A stretch of 16,592 nucleotides of DNA from JBNJDJ01 sp051744845 (lineage in GTDB: Bacteria > Bacillota > Clostridia > Peptostreptococcales > Acidaminobacteraceae). Below the pieces are notes generated by a model, which saw only the letters and a list, made by a program, of their open reading frames with translations, ran no database searches and was not told the DNA's origin. The stretch is from contig JBNJDJ010000045.1 of NCBI GenBank assembly GCA_051744845.1, positions 1 to 16,592 on the forward strand. The letters are read 5' to 3'. Both the position numbers and the translations under genes were made by a program. Shown one piece after another: positions 1 to 8,005 of this stretch (position 1 is its first letter; the number at the start of each line of letters is the position of its first letter).

Positions 1-2317
1 GACCACTACCGCCTTCTTTTCTATTAGTTGTGAAAAAAGGATCATAAATTTTACTTAAATTATCTTTTGAAATTCCAATCCCATTATCTGAATATTTTAT
101 ATTTAGATTATCTTCTTTTTTTTCTATTTGTATATGAATTTTTCCATAATCTTTATCTTTAAAGCCATGTGTTATTGAGTTCATAATTAAATTAGTAAAA
201 ACTTGTGAAAAAACACCGGGAATAGAAAATATTTCTAAATTTCTATCACAATCTAAATTTATCTTATAATTATTATTTTTAAATTCATGTTTTAAACTTG
301 TAATGACAGCTTCAATATAATCATATAAGTTAAACATAACTTTTTCTTCACGGCTTTGTGTTATAGAAACTTTTTTAAAATCTTTGATTAAATTTGAAGC
401 TTTTTCTAGATTAATATTCAAAGTTTCTATACTTTCAGTTATTTTAGATAACTTAGATAAAAATTCTTTTTTAGAAATTGCTCCATTTTTAACTTTTTTC
501 ATTAGATCGTTATTTAACTTATCAATATATGATGCTGAAGTTACAGCTATACCTAAAGGTGTATTTATTTCATGAGCTACTCCTGAAACTAAAGAACCTA
601 ATGAAGCTAGTTTTTCTTTTTCAATTAATTCTTTTGTTGCTTTCTTTAAATCTTTAGTCTGTTCTTTTACTTTTTGTTCTAAACGTATTTTTTCTTTTTT
701 GTTTAATTCATTAATTTTTTCTTTTGCAATGACTAAATTAGTTATATCAAGATGATTACCTATTATAATATCTATTTTTTTATTTTTATCTAATAGTGGA
801 ATTAAAGTTACTCTGAAAATTTTTCTTTGAGAAGAACTATTTATAAATTCATACTCTCCTATAAATTTTTCTTTTTGTAACTTCACTTTGTTATAAGCAT
901 TTATTAAATACTCACTTCTATTAAAACTTTTTAATAATACTAAAAAATTTTTATTTAAAACATCAGATTCGTTTAAATTGAAATTGTCTTTAAAGCTTTT
1001 ATTTATTGTTACTATTTGATTGTTTTTATCAACTGTATAAATAATATTGCTTAAATTATCAATTAATAATTTATATTTTTCTTTATTCTTATTAATCATA
1101 TTCAAATTTTTCTTTATATTACATATCATTTTATTTAAAGCTTTTTTTAATGAATCAATTTCATATATTTTTGAACTTAATTCATTAGATAAAATATCCC
1201 AATCTCCTTTAGAAATTTTTTTAGCATCTGATGCTAAATTCATAATAATCTTTGCCATTTTATATAGAAAATAAAATAATATTAGCAATCCAATAATAGA
1301 AATCAAAAATAAATTCATTAAATATTTTTTTTGGTGTTGTTTCATATCACCAATCAAATCAGATTCAGGTACCCCAATAACTATTTTCCAATTTAAATTA
1401 TCAAAGCCTGACCATTTATTTTGAGTAATATAATATTTTTTATTTTCTAAAGTATATTCAAAGACTTTATTGTATAAATTTCTATCTTTTAAAAATTCAT
1501 TTGATTTTTCGATTAGAGGAAGTTTAGTATTTTGTGCTTTTACTAAATTGAAATCACCATTTTCTTTTTTTATAAAAACTTCATTATCTTTATATGAATG
1601 AGCTATTATTTGATTTTTTTCATTTAAAATATATATAAATTGATTATTGTTATTTATTTGTTCATTTAAAAAATTATTTAAACTAGCTAATTTAATATCA
1701 AAAGCTAAAATACTATCAAATTTATTATTTATAAAAATCGGATATGTTCTAGTAATAGTAGCTTCTTTTTTTTCATCAACATTTATATATACATCAGACC
1801 AAGATTTTTTATTTTTAAAATAAGGTCTATTAGTTGGATTAAAATCATTAAAACTAGCTAAGACTTTAGAATTCAAATTATCACTTTCATAAATATTTAA
1901 TTTATTTTCAGTTCTATTATCTTGTAGCATCAAACTATAATTATCTTTATTATTTTTTCTAAATCCAATAAATCTTTTATTTTTATCAGCATATGCAATA
2001 GCACTAATCTGTTCAGGCGTTTCTTTTAAATAATAATTTCTTTTTAAAAAACTTTGTAAGTTTTTACTATCATTAAAATATTTTTGTCTTTCTTGGATTT
2101 CACTTTTCATTATTTGGATTAATAATTCTGGATTATTAGTAAATTGATCTAAATGATTTAGAACACTTTTACTAATACTATTTACTTTTTCAAAACTAGT
2201 TTGTTTAGATAAAAATCTATTTTCATTTTGCCAAAGCTTAACAGATAAACTCAACAAAATTATTACTATTAGTATAACAGGTATACTAATAACATATTTT
2301 AATGATATTTTTTTCAT
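1..2317 (-). CDS. Membrane sensor histidine kinase (dCache-like/HAMP/PAS/HisKA/HATPase), 3' end cut by window edge
   Basis: The frame is open from ATG at 2317 (preceded by TAGGGAT) to the left edge, giving 772 complete codons, and has no stop in the window. Read from the sequence: a transmembrane segment at about residues 8-27, a roughly 300-residue extracytoplasmic sensor region, a second transmembrane segment at about 334-353, a HAMP-like linker to about 405, a PAS domain at about 410-520, and a Lys/Glu-rich coiled coil before the H-box. The H-box reads VAHEINTPLG, with phospho-accepting His582. The N-box (NLIMNSITHGF), G1 box (DNGIGI) and F-box (DPFFTT) follow. The sequence stops inside the G2 box (GGSG). 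Known for the family: such kinases autophosphorylate on His and pass the phosphate to a response regulator. The ligand is unknown; a dCache fold for the sensor region is inferred from size and topology. No partner regulator lies directly upstream, and the gene left of the edge is not visible. Confidence 0.93.
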   Translation of the reverse strand, partial: MKKISLKYVISIPVILIVIILLSLSVKLWQNENRFLSKQTSFEKVNSISKSVLNHLDQFTNNPELLIQIMKSEIQERQKYFNDSKNLQSFLKRNYYLKETPEQISAIAYADKNKRFIGFRKNNKDNYSLMLQDNRTENKLNIYESDNLNSKVLASFNDFNPTNRPYFKNKKSWSDVYINVDEKKEATITRTYPIFINNKFDSILAFDIKLASLNNFLNEQINNNNQFIYILNEKNQIIAHSYKDNEVFIKKENGDFNLVKAQNTKLPLIEKSNEFLKDRNLYNKVFEYTLENKKYYITQNKWSGFDNLNWKIVIGVPESDLIGDMKQHQKKYLMNLFLISIIGLLILFYFLYKMAKIIMNLASDAKKISKGDWDILSNELSSKIYEIDSLKKALNKMICNIKKNLNMINKNKEKYKLLIDNLSNIIYTVDKNNQIVTINKSFKDNFNLNESDVLNKNFLVLLKSFNRSEYLINAYNKVKLQKEKFIGEYEFINSSSQRKIFRVTLIPLLDKNKKIDIIIGNHLDITNLVIAKEKINELNKKEKIRLEQKVKEQTKDLKKATKELIEKEKLASLGSLVSGVAHEINTPLGIAVTSASYIDKLNNDLMKKVKNGAISKKEFLSKLSKITESIETLNINLEKASNLIKDFKKVSITQSREEKVMFNLYDYIEAVITSLKHEFKNNNYKINLDCDRNLEIFSIPGVFSQVFTNLIMNSITHGFKDKDYGKIHIQIEKKEDNLNIKYSDNGIGISKDNLSKIYDPFFTTNRKEGGSG

Positions 2318-2343
2318 ATTTATCCCTACTTTTAAATATAAAG

Positions 2344-2377
2344 AAAATGAGATTCATATAGTCTTGAATCTCATTTT
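2344..2377 (-). terminator. Intrinsic terminator after hisC
   Basis: A perfect 13-bp stem (AAAATGAGATTCA and its complement) encloses an 8-nt loop. It lies 20 nt after the hisC stop codon and is followed on the minus strand by TTTTCTTTATATTT. It separates hisC from the histidine kinase gene, whose start is only 26 nt further on, so any promoter for the kinase must overlap this hairpin. Confidence 0.8.
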
Positions 2378-2397
2378 AGTCTAATATTATATTGAAA

Positions 2398-3498
2398 TTA
2401 TTCGCCTTGATTTTTATAAATTTCATCTAAAGCATCAATAAATGCTTGTGTTTGCTTAACAGTACCAGATGATATTCTAATACAACTATCTTTATTCCAT
2501 AAATAACCAGGTCTTATAATGATACCTTTCTTTTGTAATTTTTCAAAAACCATCTTTGAATCTAAACCAATATCAGCAAATATAAAGTTGGCATTTGGTT
2601 TAGCATAAGTTTTATTTTTAGAATCTAAATAATCAGTAATCATATTTAATGATTTATAATTTAATTTTACAGTTTTTTGTATGTGTTCATCGTCTTTTAA
2701 TGCTGCACATGCAGCAGCCTGTGCAATTCTATTTACATTGAAAACACCGCTAGCTTTAGATATTTCCTTAACTAATTCTTCATTAGCAAAAGCATATCCA
2801 ATTCTTACCCCAGCAATTCCTGCTACTTTAGAAAGAGTTCTTAATACAATAGTATTTTTTCTGTTTTCTAAAATTTCAAGTCCATTTGGATAATCATCAT
2901 TTTCAATAGCAAATTCATAATAAGCTTCATCTAATAATAAAAATACATCATCTGGAATATTTTTAACTAAATAATCAATCTTTTCTTTTGAAATAATATT
3001 TCCTGTTGGATTATTAGGATTACAAATATATATTAATTTAGTATTATCATTAATATTATCAATAAAAGCATCAATATCATATTCAAAATTATCTTTTAAT
3101 GGAATTTTTATAGGTTTAGCTCCCATATGAGCGGCAGCTATTTCATATAATAAAAATGATGGTTCAGCCATTATTGCTTCATCGCCTTCATTAAAAACAG
3201 TCATTCCTAATAATTTGATAATTTCCTCTCCACCATTGCCTAAAATAATTTGATTCTTTTTTACCCCGTATTTTTCAGATATTATATTTTTAAGTTCAGT
3301 AGCGTTAGTGTCAGGATAAATATTTACCTTATCAGCTTCATCTTTAATAGCTTGTATAGCTTTAGGTGATGGTCCTAAAGGATTTTCATTAGATGCTAGC
3401 TTAATTATTCTATCAAGACCATATTCTTCTTTAACAGCCTCTATTGGCTTGCCTGGCACATATGCCTTTAAATCTTTTAGTTCCTTTTTATATAACAT
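2398..3498 (-). CDS. hisC: Histidinol-phosphate aminotransferase
   Basis: This is a PLP-dependent class I/II aminotransferase of 366 aa, the usual HisC length. HisC converts imidazole-acetol phosphate and glutamate to histidinol phosphate and 2-oxoglutarate in histidine synthesis; some members also act on aromatic amino acids. Visible motifs are the N-terminal SNENPLGPSP, NPNNPTG (160-166), DEAYYEF (190-196), the Schiff-base lysine K224 in TLSKVAGIAGVRIGY, and conserved R232, R329 and R341. The ATG start is well placed behind AAGGGGGAA. It stands alone with its own promoter and terminator and no other his gene is in the window. A main role in tyrosine/phenylalanine synthesis therefore cannot be excluded from context. 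Confidence 0.93.
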   Translation of the reverse strand: MLYKKELKDLKAYVPGKPIEAVKEEYGLDRIIKLASNENPLGPSPKAIQAIKDEADKVNIYPDTNATELKNIISEKYGVKKNQIILGNGGEEIIKLLGMTVFNEGDEAIMAEPSFLLYEIAAAHMGAKPIKIPLKDNFEYDIDAFIDNINDNTKLIYICNPNNPTGNIISKEKIDYLVKNIPDDVFLLLDEAYYEFAIENDDYPNGLEILENRKNTIVLRTLSKVAGIAGVRIGYAFANEELVKEISKASGVFNVNRIAQAAACAALKDDEHIQKTVKLNYKSLNMITDYLDSKNKTYAKPNANFIFADIGLDSKMVFEKLQKKGIIIRPGYLWNKDSCIRISSGTVKQTQAFIDALDEIYKNQGE

Positions 3499-3549
3499 AA
3501 TTCCCCCTTGTAATTTACTGATTAATAGATATATCTATATTTTAATCGT

Positions 3550-3578
3550 AGTATATCATAATATTTTAAATATTTGAA
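3550..3578 (-). promoter_or_regulatory. Promoter of hisC (sigma-A type, extended -10)
   Basis: On the minus strand, TTCAAA (3573-3578) is separated by 17 nt from TATACT (3550-3555). A TG one base upstream of the -10 makes it an extended -10 promoter. Predicted transcription starts near 3543, leaving a leader of about 45 nt. The spacer contains a 15-nt all-AT inverted repeat (3560-3574), and the leader contains a 14-bp perfect palindrome (ATAGATATATCTAT, 3525-3538). Either could be an operator or chance in such AT-rich DNA. Confidence 0.55.
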
Positions 3579-3596
3579 GTAGTTAGTATATTTTGC

Positions 3597-4808
3597 TTAA
3601 AATAATTCATCTGCCCATTGTAAAGTTTCAAAATATATATCACTAAAATTATCAATAGGTATATTATTATCTTTTAAAATTTTTTCTACTATTTTCATTT
3701 TATTATTTTCATTACTAATTATTAAATCCAAAACTTGAGTTAAATGATTTTTTTTACCTAATAAACCTTCTTTTATGTCATTTTCTAAAGGGATATTTTC
3801 TAAGAGTTTTTCCATATCTTTTTTTAAAATAACACTAATAAGTGAAAATAAACCTAATAAAAATAATTTTTCTTTTTCACTTTTTAAATTAAAACTATTT
3901 GCTAAATTCTCTGCCATACGTCCTCTTATTAAAGATTTTTTTATTAAAGCTGATGGAGCTTCCTCAGGCATGATGATTTTTAAAAAATGTATATATATTA
4001 TTTTTTTACTTTCTTTTAAACCTAATCTAATAAAAGCATCTTTTACTGAAGAAATTTTACGCCTTGAATAATAAGCAACTGAATTTACTATTTTTAAAAA
4101 AGAATAAGTTAAAGAGGTATCTTGTTTTATTATATTCACAATATTATCAAAATCAATTTCTTCTTTATTGATTTCTTGAATTAACTTAGTATATGCAACT
4201 GGAATTGATTTTAAACTTTCACTTTTTAAAATTTCTGGTTTTAAAAAATAATAGCCTTGAAACATAGAAAAACCTATATCTTTTGCGAATTCAAATTGTT
4301 TATTAGTTTCTACTTTTTCAGCAAGTAAAATTTTATTATATGAAGATAATTCATCTACTAATTCATTAATTTCATTAAAATTGAGTTCATTAAAATCTAT
4401 CTTTACTATATCAACTAACTTTAAAATTTGTTTTCTTTTTTTAAAATTCACAAAATCATCTATTGCAAATTTATAACCTTTAGATTTATAATCCATAATT
4501 TTTCTTATAACTTCTTCTGAATCCAAAATATTTTCTAATAATTCTATTACAACTGAATCTTTTTTTAGCATACTTATAGCATCAGATAGTATTAATTCTT
4601 TAGTGAAATTTATAAAAACTTTTTTGTTATTAGATATTTTTTTTATACCAAAATCAATCAAAGTGCTTTTTATTACACTCATCGTTGCAGCATTTCCATC
4701 TGAAAAATTTGCCTTATTAGGAGATTCTATTGATCTAAACAATAATTCATATGATATAGTATTATTCTTTTTATCTAAAATTGGTTGTCTTGCTATTATT
4801 TTACTCAT
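3597..4808 (-). CDS. Degenerate EAL domain plus HDOD domain signalling protein (YuxH/CdgJ-type)
   Basis: The N-terminal half (about residues 1-195) is an EAL fold. It starts ARQPILDKKN and YELLFRS (E21 in the EAL position), then has FINFT, IELLE, FAIDDF (D117-D118), VKID, AEKVE and MFQGYYFLKP. Several catalytic residues remain, but the loop after DDF lacks the usual GTGYSSL segment, so c-di-GMP hydrolysis is doubtful. The C-terminal half (about 200-400) is an HDOD domain of the class fused to EAL (QDTSLTYSFLKIVNS, LGLKESKKII, LLGLFSLISVILKKDMEKLL). Related proteins affect motility and biofilm formation. The chosen ATG (4808) sits after GGTGAT, matches the usual N-terminus, and overlaps the upstream stop in ATGAGTAA, so translation is probably coupled to the PP2C gene. 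An ATG at 4820 would add four residues. I see no strong terminator after the stop. Confidence 0.88.
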   Translation of the reverse strand: MSKIIARQPILDKKNNTISYELLFRSIESPNKANFSDGNAATMSVIKSTLIDFGIKKISNNKKVFINFTKELILSDAISMLKKDSVVIELLENILDSEEVIRKIMDYKSKGYKFAIDDFVNFKKRKQILKLVDIVKIDFNELNFNEINELVDELSSYNKILLAEKVETNKQFEFAKDIGFSMFQGYYFLKPEILKSESLKSIPVAYTKLIQEINKEEIDFDNIVNIIKQDTSLTYSFLKIVNSVAYYSRRKISSVKDAFIRLGLKESKKIIYIHFLKIIMPEEAPSALIKKSLIRGRMAENLANSFNLKSEKEKLFLLGLFSLISVILKKDMEKLLENIPLENDIKEGLLGKKNHLTQVLDLIISNENNKMKIVEKILKDNNIPIDNFSDIYFETLQWADELF

Positions 4809-6261
4809 AATTATCACCATTCTTTACATCAATAGTTAAGCAAGTTACATCATCTTTGAAAACATCTTCATAATTGTATATAATTTGCTCTTTAAAATCA
4901 TCAATTAAGTTTTTATCAGAATTTACATAACTGTCTAAAAATTCTTTTAGAATCATTTGACCGTCATATAAATAATCTGAAGTTCTCAAAATACCATCTG
5001 TCAGTATTATTAGTTCAAAAGGTTCTTTATATTTATACTCTAAAATCTCAAAATTTCTTTTTTTATATATTCCAATTGGATAATCAATTTCAGTTAAATC
5101 TATAATTTCTTTATTTTTTATCATATAAAATATTGGATATCCACAATTAATCACATTAAATTTTTCTTTTCTTAAATCAATACTAAAAGCAAACATACTT
5201 GCATAATAATTTAAATCAGAATCAATGCTTTTATTTAGTCTAATATAAAAATCATTTAATTCATTTACTATGGATTTAATATTTGATGTTTTATCTATAA
5301 TTTTATATATTAAATTCAAAGTCCATATTCCAAGTAAAGAAGTAATTAAACTATTATTAACTAAATCAAATGCAATACATATATATTTATTAGGATTTAT
5401 TTCTTTCCAAATATAAAAATCTCCATTGATATTTTTATATTTTTGATTAAAAGCATTAAATTTTATTTTATCATTTTCTATATTATTAAAACTAAATGTA
5501 GATTGAAATAATTTATTTATTATAATACCATTTTGTAAATCCTTCTCTAATTTTTGCAATCTACCAATATTTTTACTGATTTTCATATAATATTTATTTG
5601 TATTATTAATTACAATAGGGAAAATATTTGCATATTCCCAGAAAGTATTATTGTTTTTCTTTAAACTTTTTATTTTCCCCTTCCAAACTTGATTATTTTC
5701 TATTTTAGCTTTTAAATTATCATAAAATAAATAATTATGATAGTTTGATCTTAAAAAATTAGGATCTTCATTTAAAACTTCATTTTCTATATATCCAGTT
5801 TCCTCTTCAAATTTTTTATTTACATAATTAATTTTATTATTATTGTCAGTAATCATAATAGAAAAATCGATTTTTTCAAATAATTGATTCATTATTTCTT
5901 TATTTTCTTTTTTATCTAAATCATTATTGATTATATTTAATATTTCATTAGATATTAATGGTAAGACTAATATTGACAGTACATTCTCAAAATCCACATT
6001 TTTTAAATATTTTTCATTTTTTTCTTTTAAAATTATAATTAATTTACTATTTGTATTAAACTTAATTTTTTTTAAGTAACTATTAAATATTTCTATATTA
6101 TAAGTATCTCCTAAAATAATAAAGTAATCATTATAAATTTTTTCGTCTAAAGATAACCCATCTAAATTTGTTAATTTTAAAAAATTGAAACTATTGGGAA
6201 CAAAGATTTTTTCTAAATCAACAACTTCTTTTTTAGATAATACAACTATATTTGTTTTAAT
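4801..6261 (-). CDS. Receiver-like/PAS/PP2C-type (SpoIIE/RsbU) phosphatase regulator, probable AUU start
   Basis: Conventional start rules give GTG at 5997 (398 aa), but that GTG has no ribosome binding site and the frame stays open for 88 more codons. Just after the in-frame TGA at 6271-6273 lies GAGGTGAT, then ATT at 6261 at 7-nt spacing; no ATG, GTG or TTG occurs between it and 5997. From the ATT the product is 486 aa. Residues 1-115 look receiver-like: alternating hydrophobic strands, FIILGD where the phospho-Asp strand should be, and VLPLISNEIL like the receiver KP-x-x-x-x-EL end. Residues about 131-245 are PAS, and 263-485 a SpoIIE-type PP2C Ser/Thr phosphatase with metal-ligand candidates D281 (NGDF), D299 (AFDL), D422 (LTDG) and D471 (DDVT). 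The usual SGHG after D299 is VNNS. RsbU-type proteins dephosphorylate anti-anti-sigma factors; no such target gene is nearby. Confidence 0.82.
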   Translation of the reverse strand: MKTNIVVLSKKEVVDLEKIFVPNSFNFLKLTNLDGLSLDEKIYNDYFIILGDTYNIEIFNSYLKKIKFNTNSKLIIILKEKNEKYLKNVDFENVLSILVLPLISNEILNIINNDLDKKENKEIMNQLFEKIDFSIMITDNNNKINYVNKKFEEETGYIENEVLNEDPNFLRSNYHNYLFYDNLKAKIENNQVWKGKIKSLKKNNNTFWEYANIFPIVINNTNKYYMKISKNIGRLQKLEKDLQNGIIINKLFQSTFSFNNIENDKIKFNAFNQKYKNINGDFYIWKEINPNKYICIAFDLVNNSLITSLLGIWTLNLIYKIIDKTSNIKSIVNELNDFYIRLNKSIDSDLNYYASMFAFSIDLRKEKFNVINCGYPIFYMIKNKEIIDLTEIDYPIGIYKKRNFEILEYKYKEPFELIILTDGILRTSDYLYDGQMILKEFLDSYVNSDKNLIDDFKEQIIYNYEDVFKDDVTCLTIDVKNGDNYE

Positions 6262-6264
6262 AAT

Positions 6265-6272
6265 ATCACCTC
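6265..6272 (-). promoter_or_regulatory. Strong Shine-Dalgarno that decides the AUU start
   Basis: GAGGTGAT is an 8-nt unbroken match to the AGGAGGTGATC complement of the 16S rRNA tail, the longest such match in the window. From its GAGG core, the ATT at 6264 is 4 nt away and the ATT at 6261 is 7 nt away. No canonical start codon is in range in any useful frame: the only ATG nearby opens a two-codon frame (M-R-stop) across the site itself. Confidence 0.65.
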
Positions 6273-6279
6273 ATAATTG

Positions 6280-6309
6280 TTTATACCCAATACATATATT
6301 AAATATCAA
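6280..6309 (-). promoter_or_regulatory. Promoter of the PP2C/EAL-HDOD pair
   Basis: On the minus strand TTGATA (6304-6309), an 18-nt spacer and TATAAA (6280-6285) give five of six consensus bases at each element. It begins right after the T-run of the serA terminator. The predicted transcription start is near 6273, so the leader would be only about 12 nt and would begin almost at the Shine-Dalgarno. Confidence 0.55.
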
Positions 6310-6310
6310 A

Positions 6311-6334
6311 AAAATCCTATTTTCATAGGATTTT
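6311..6334 (-). terminator. Intrinsic terminator after serA
   Basis: A perfect 10-bp stem (AAAATCCTAT with its complement) and a 4-nt loop lie 5 nt beyond the serA stop codon. It is followed on the minus strand by a run of T residues running into TTTTTTTGATATTT. It insulates serA from the PP2C gene. Confidence 0.85.
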
Positions 6335-6339
6335 AAAAA

Positions 6340-7929
6340 TTATAAAATTATTTTTTTAACTGAAATTATATTTTTATCTGCTTCTAATCTTTCAACTATT
6401 TTGTCTTCAGGTTTTTGATCAACATTCAAAAGCATAACAGCTTTATGATAAGCCTGATTACGTCCTAATTGCATTGTTGCAACATTTACCTTTTCTTCAC
6501 CTAAAATAGTACCTACTGTTCCTACAACTCCTGGATAATCTATATTATTAACAATATACATATATTTCTCAGGTTTAATATCAATTTCATAACCATTATA
6601 TTCAACAAGACGACCTTCATTTTTAGGAGATATATTACATCCTAAAGTTACATCTTCATGTTTATTTTTAAGTGTTATTTTAACAAATTCAGTATATCCT
6701 TTATAAAAATCTTCATTATATCTTTCATTTACATCTATATCCCTCTTTTTAGCTAATACTAGTGCATTAATATAATTAACTCTTTGGTCAGTTACAGTTT
6801 CTAATAAACCTTTAAGAAATGTTAATGTAATCAATTGGTTATTTTTATTAGCCATTTTACCGAAGTATTCAATTTTAACAGAATCAACATGTTCTTTACT
6901 TATTTGATAATAAATTTTACCTAACTTTTCCATTATTTCTAAATATGGTTTTACATCTTTTAATTCTCCTCTTGACATAGTAGGTATATTTAATGCATTA
7001 GGAACAATCTCTTCATTAAGTGCTTTTTGAACTTGTTCAATTACATTGCTACCTACATTTTGTTGAGCTTCAATTGTAGAAGCACCAAGATGTGGTGTTA
7101 CATTTACATCTTCATATTCAAATAATGGATTATCTAAACAAGGTTCTTCTTCATGAACATCAATTCCTGCTGATTTAATAATTCCTTGGTCTAGTCCTTT
7201 TTTAATAGTATCTTCTTTTATGATACCGCCTCTTGCGACATTTACAAGTCTAACTCCTTTTTTAAAATATTCTAAATGATCATCATTTATCATATGGAAA
7301 GTTTCTTCATTCCTTGGAGTATGAACAGTAATATAATCAGACTTTTTAATTAAATCTATTAGAGTATCTTCTTTTTTTACATTATATCTTTTAAATCTTG
7401 AATCACTTATATAAGGATCATAAGCAATTACATTCATATTAAAAGAATTTAATCTTTCAGCAACTAACGAACCAATTCTACCTAAACCAACAATACCAAC
7501 TGTTTTTTCAAATAACTCATTCCCTTTAAAAATTGATCTATTCCATTTACCAGACTTTAATGAATTGTTGGCTTTAATAACATTTCTAGATTGATTTAAC
7601 ATATGAGCTATTGTTAATTCAGCAGCAGACATTGTATTTGATTCTGGAGTATTTGCAACTATAACACCATGTTGAGTAGCACAATCAATATCAATATTAT
7701 CAGTACCATTACCAGCTCTTCCAACTACTTTGAGTTTCTTTGCTTCACTTAAAAATTTCTCATCAACTAAAGTTCCACTTCTTATAATAATTGCATCAAA
7801 ATCTTTAATTATTTCAAGCATTTTTGATCTTGATGTATCGTAACTTTCAGTTACACTAAATTTATTTTTTAATTCCCTTAGTGCTTTAGGGTCGATCTTT
7901 TCAGCGACTAAAACTTTCTTATCCTTCAT
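6340..7929 (-). CDS. serA: D-3-phosphoglycerate dehydrogenase
   Basis: SerA oxidises 3-phosphoglycerate with NAD+ to 3-phosphohydroxypyruvate, the first step of serine synthesis. The product is 529 aa, the long form with catalytic, intervening allosteric-substrate-binding and ACT domains. Visible are the GRAGNGTDNID segment, the nucleotide-binding GLGRIG (148-153), and the catalytic triad of the D-2-hydroxyacid dehydrogenases: R233 in NVARGG, E262 in VHEEEP and H280 in TPHLGAS. The C-terminal ACT domain begins near YMYIVNNIDYPGVVG, and in homologues this domain binds serine for feedback inhibition. The ATG at 7929 is preferred because AAAGGGG lies just upstream; a TTG five codons earlier overlaps that site. 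It has its own promoter and terminator, and no serB or serC is adjacent. Confidence 0.95.
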   Translation of the reverse strand: MKDKKVLVAEKIDPKALRELKNKFSVTESYDTSRSKMLEIIKDFDAIIIRSGTLVDEKFLSEAKKLKVVGRAGNGTDNIDIDCATQHGVIVANTPESNTMSAAELTIAHMLNQSRNVIKANNSLKSGKWNRSIFKGNELFEKTVGIVGLGRIGSLVAERLNSFNMNVIAYDPYISDSRFKRYNVKKEDTLIDLIKKSDYITVHTPRNEETFHMINDDHLEYFKKGVRLVNVARGGIIKEDTIKKGLDQGIIKSAGIDVHEEEPCLDNPLFEYEDVNVTPHLGASTIEAQQNVGSNVIEQVQKALNEEIVPNALNIPTMSRGELKDVKPYLEIMEKLGKIYYQISKEHVDSVKIEYFGKMANKNNQLITLTFLKGLLETVTDQRVNYINALVLAKKRDIDVNERYNEDFYKGYTEFVKITLKNKHEDVTLGCNISPKNEGRLVEYNGYEIDIKPEKYMYIVNNIDYPGVVGTVGTILGEEKVNVATMQLGRNQAYHKAVMLLNVDQKPEDKIVERLEADKNIISVKKIIL

Positions 7930-7968
7930 TTTTACCCCTTTCAATACTAAATATTAATTTTTCTTAAT

Positions 7969-7997
7969 ATTATAGGTAAAACAAAAGGATTTTACAA
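7969..7997 (-). promoter_or_regulatory. Promoter of serA
   Basis: On the minus strand TTGTAA (7992-7997), a 17-nt spacer and a perfect TATAAT (7969-7974) precede serA. The predicted start near 7962 leaves a leader of about 33 nt, too short for a riboswitch. The -35 lies only 9 nt beyond the response-regulator stop codon. I see no hairpin terminator between the two genes, so read-through from upstream is possible. Confidence 0.6.
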
Positions 7998-8005
7998 GAG
8001 ATTTT

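Noticed and set aside
384..1274. Plus-strand open frames of 63 and 75 codons at 384-575 and 1047-1274
   Set aside because: They are antisense to the histidine kinase, which is open in frame from 2317 to the edge with all kinase boxes in order.
3775..4071. Plus-strand 98-codon open frame inside the EAL-HDOD gene
   Set aside because: It is a shadow of the opposite strand: low-complexity Phe/Ser/Lys composition, no ribosome binding site, and a convincing gene on the other strand.
5995..5997. GTG as start of the PP2C regulator
   Set aside because: There is no Shine-Dalgarno upstream of it, the frame is open for 88 more codons, and it would cut through the receiver-like domain.
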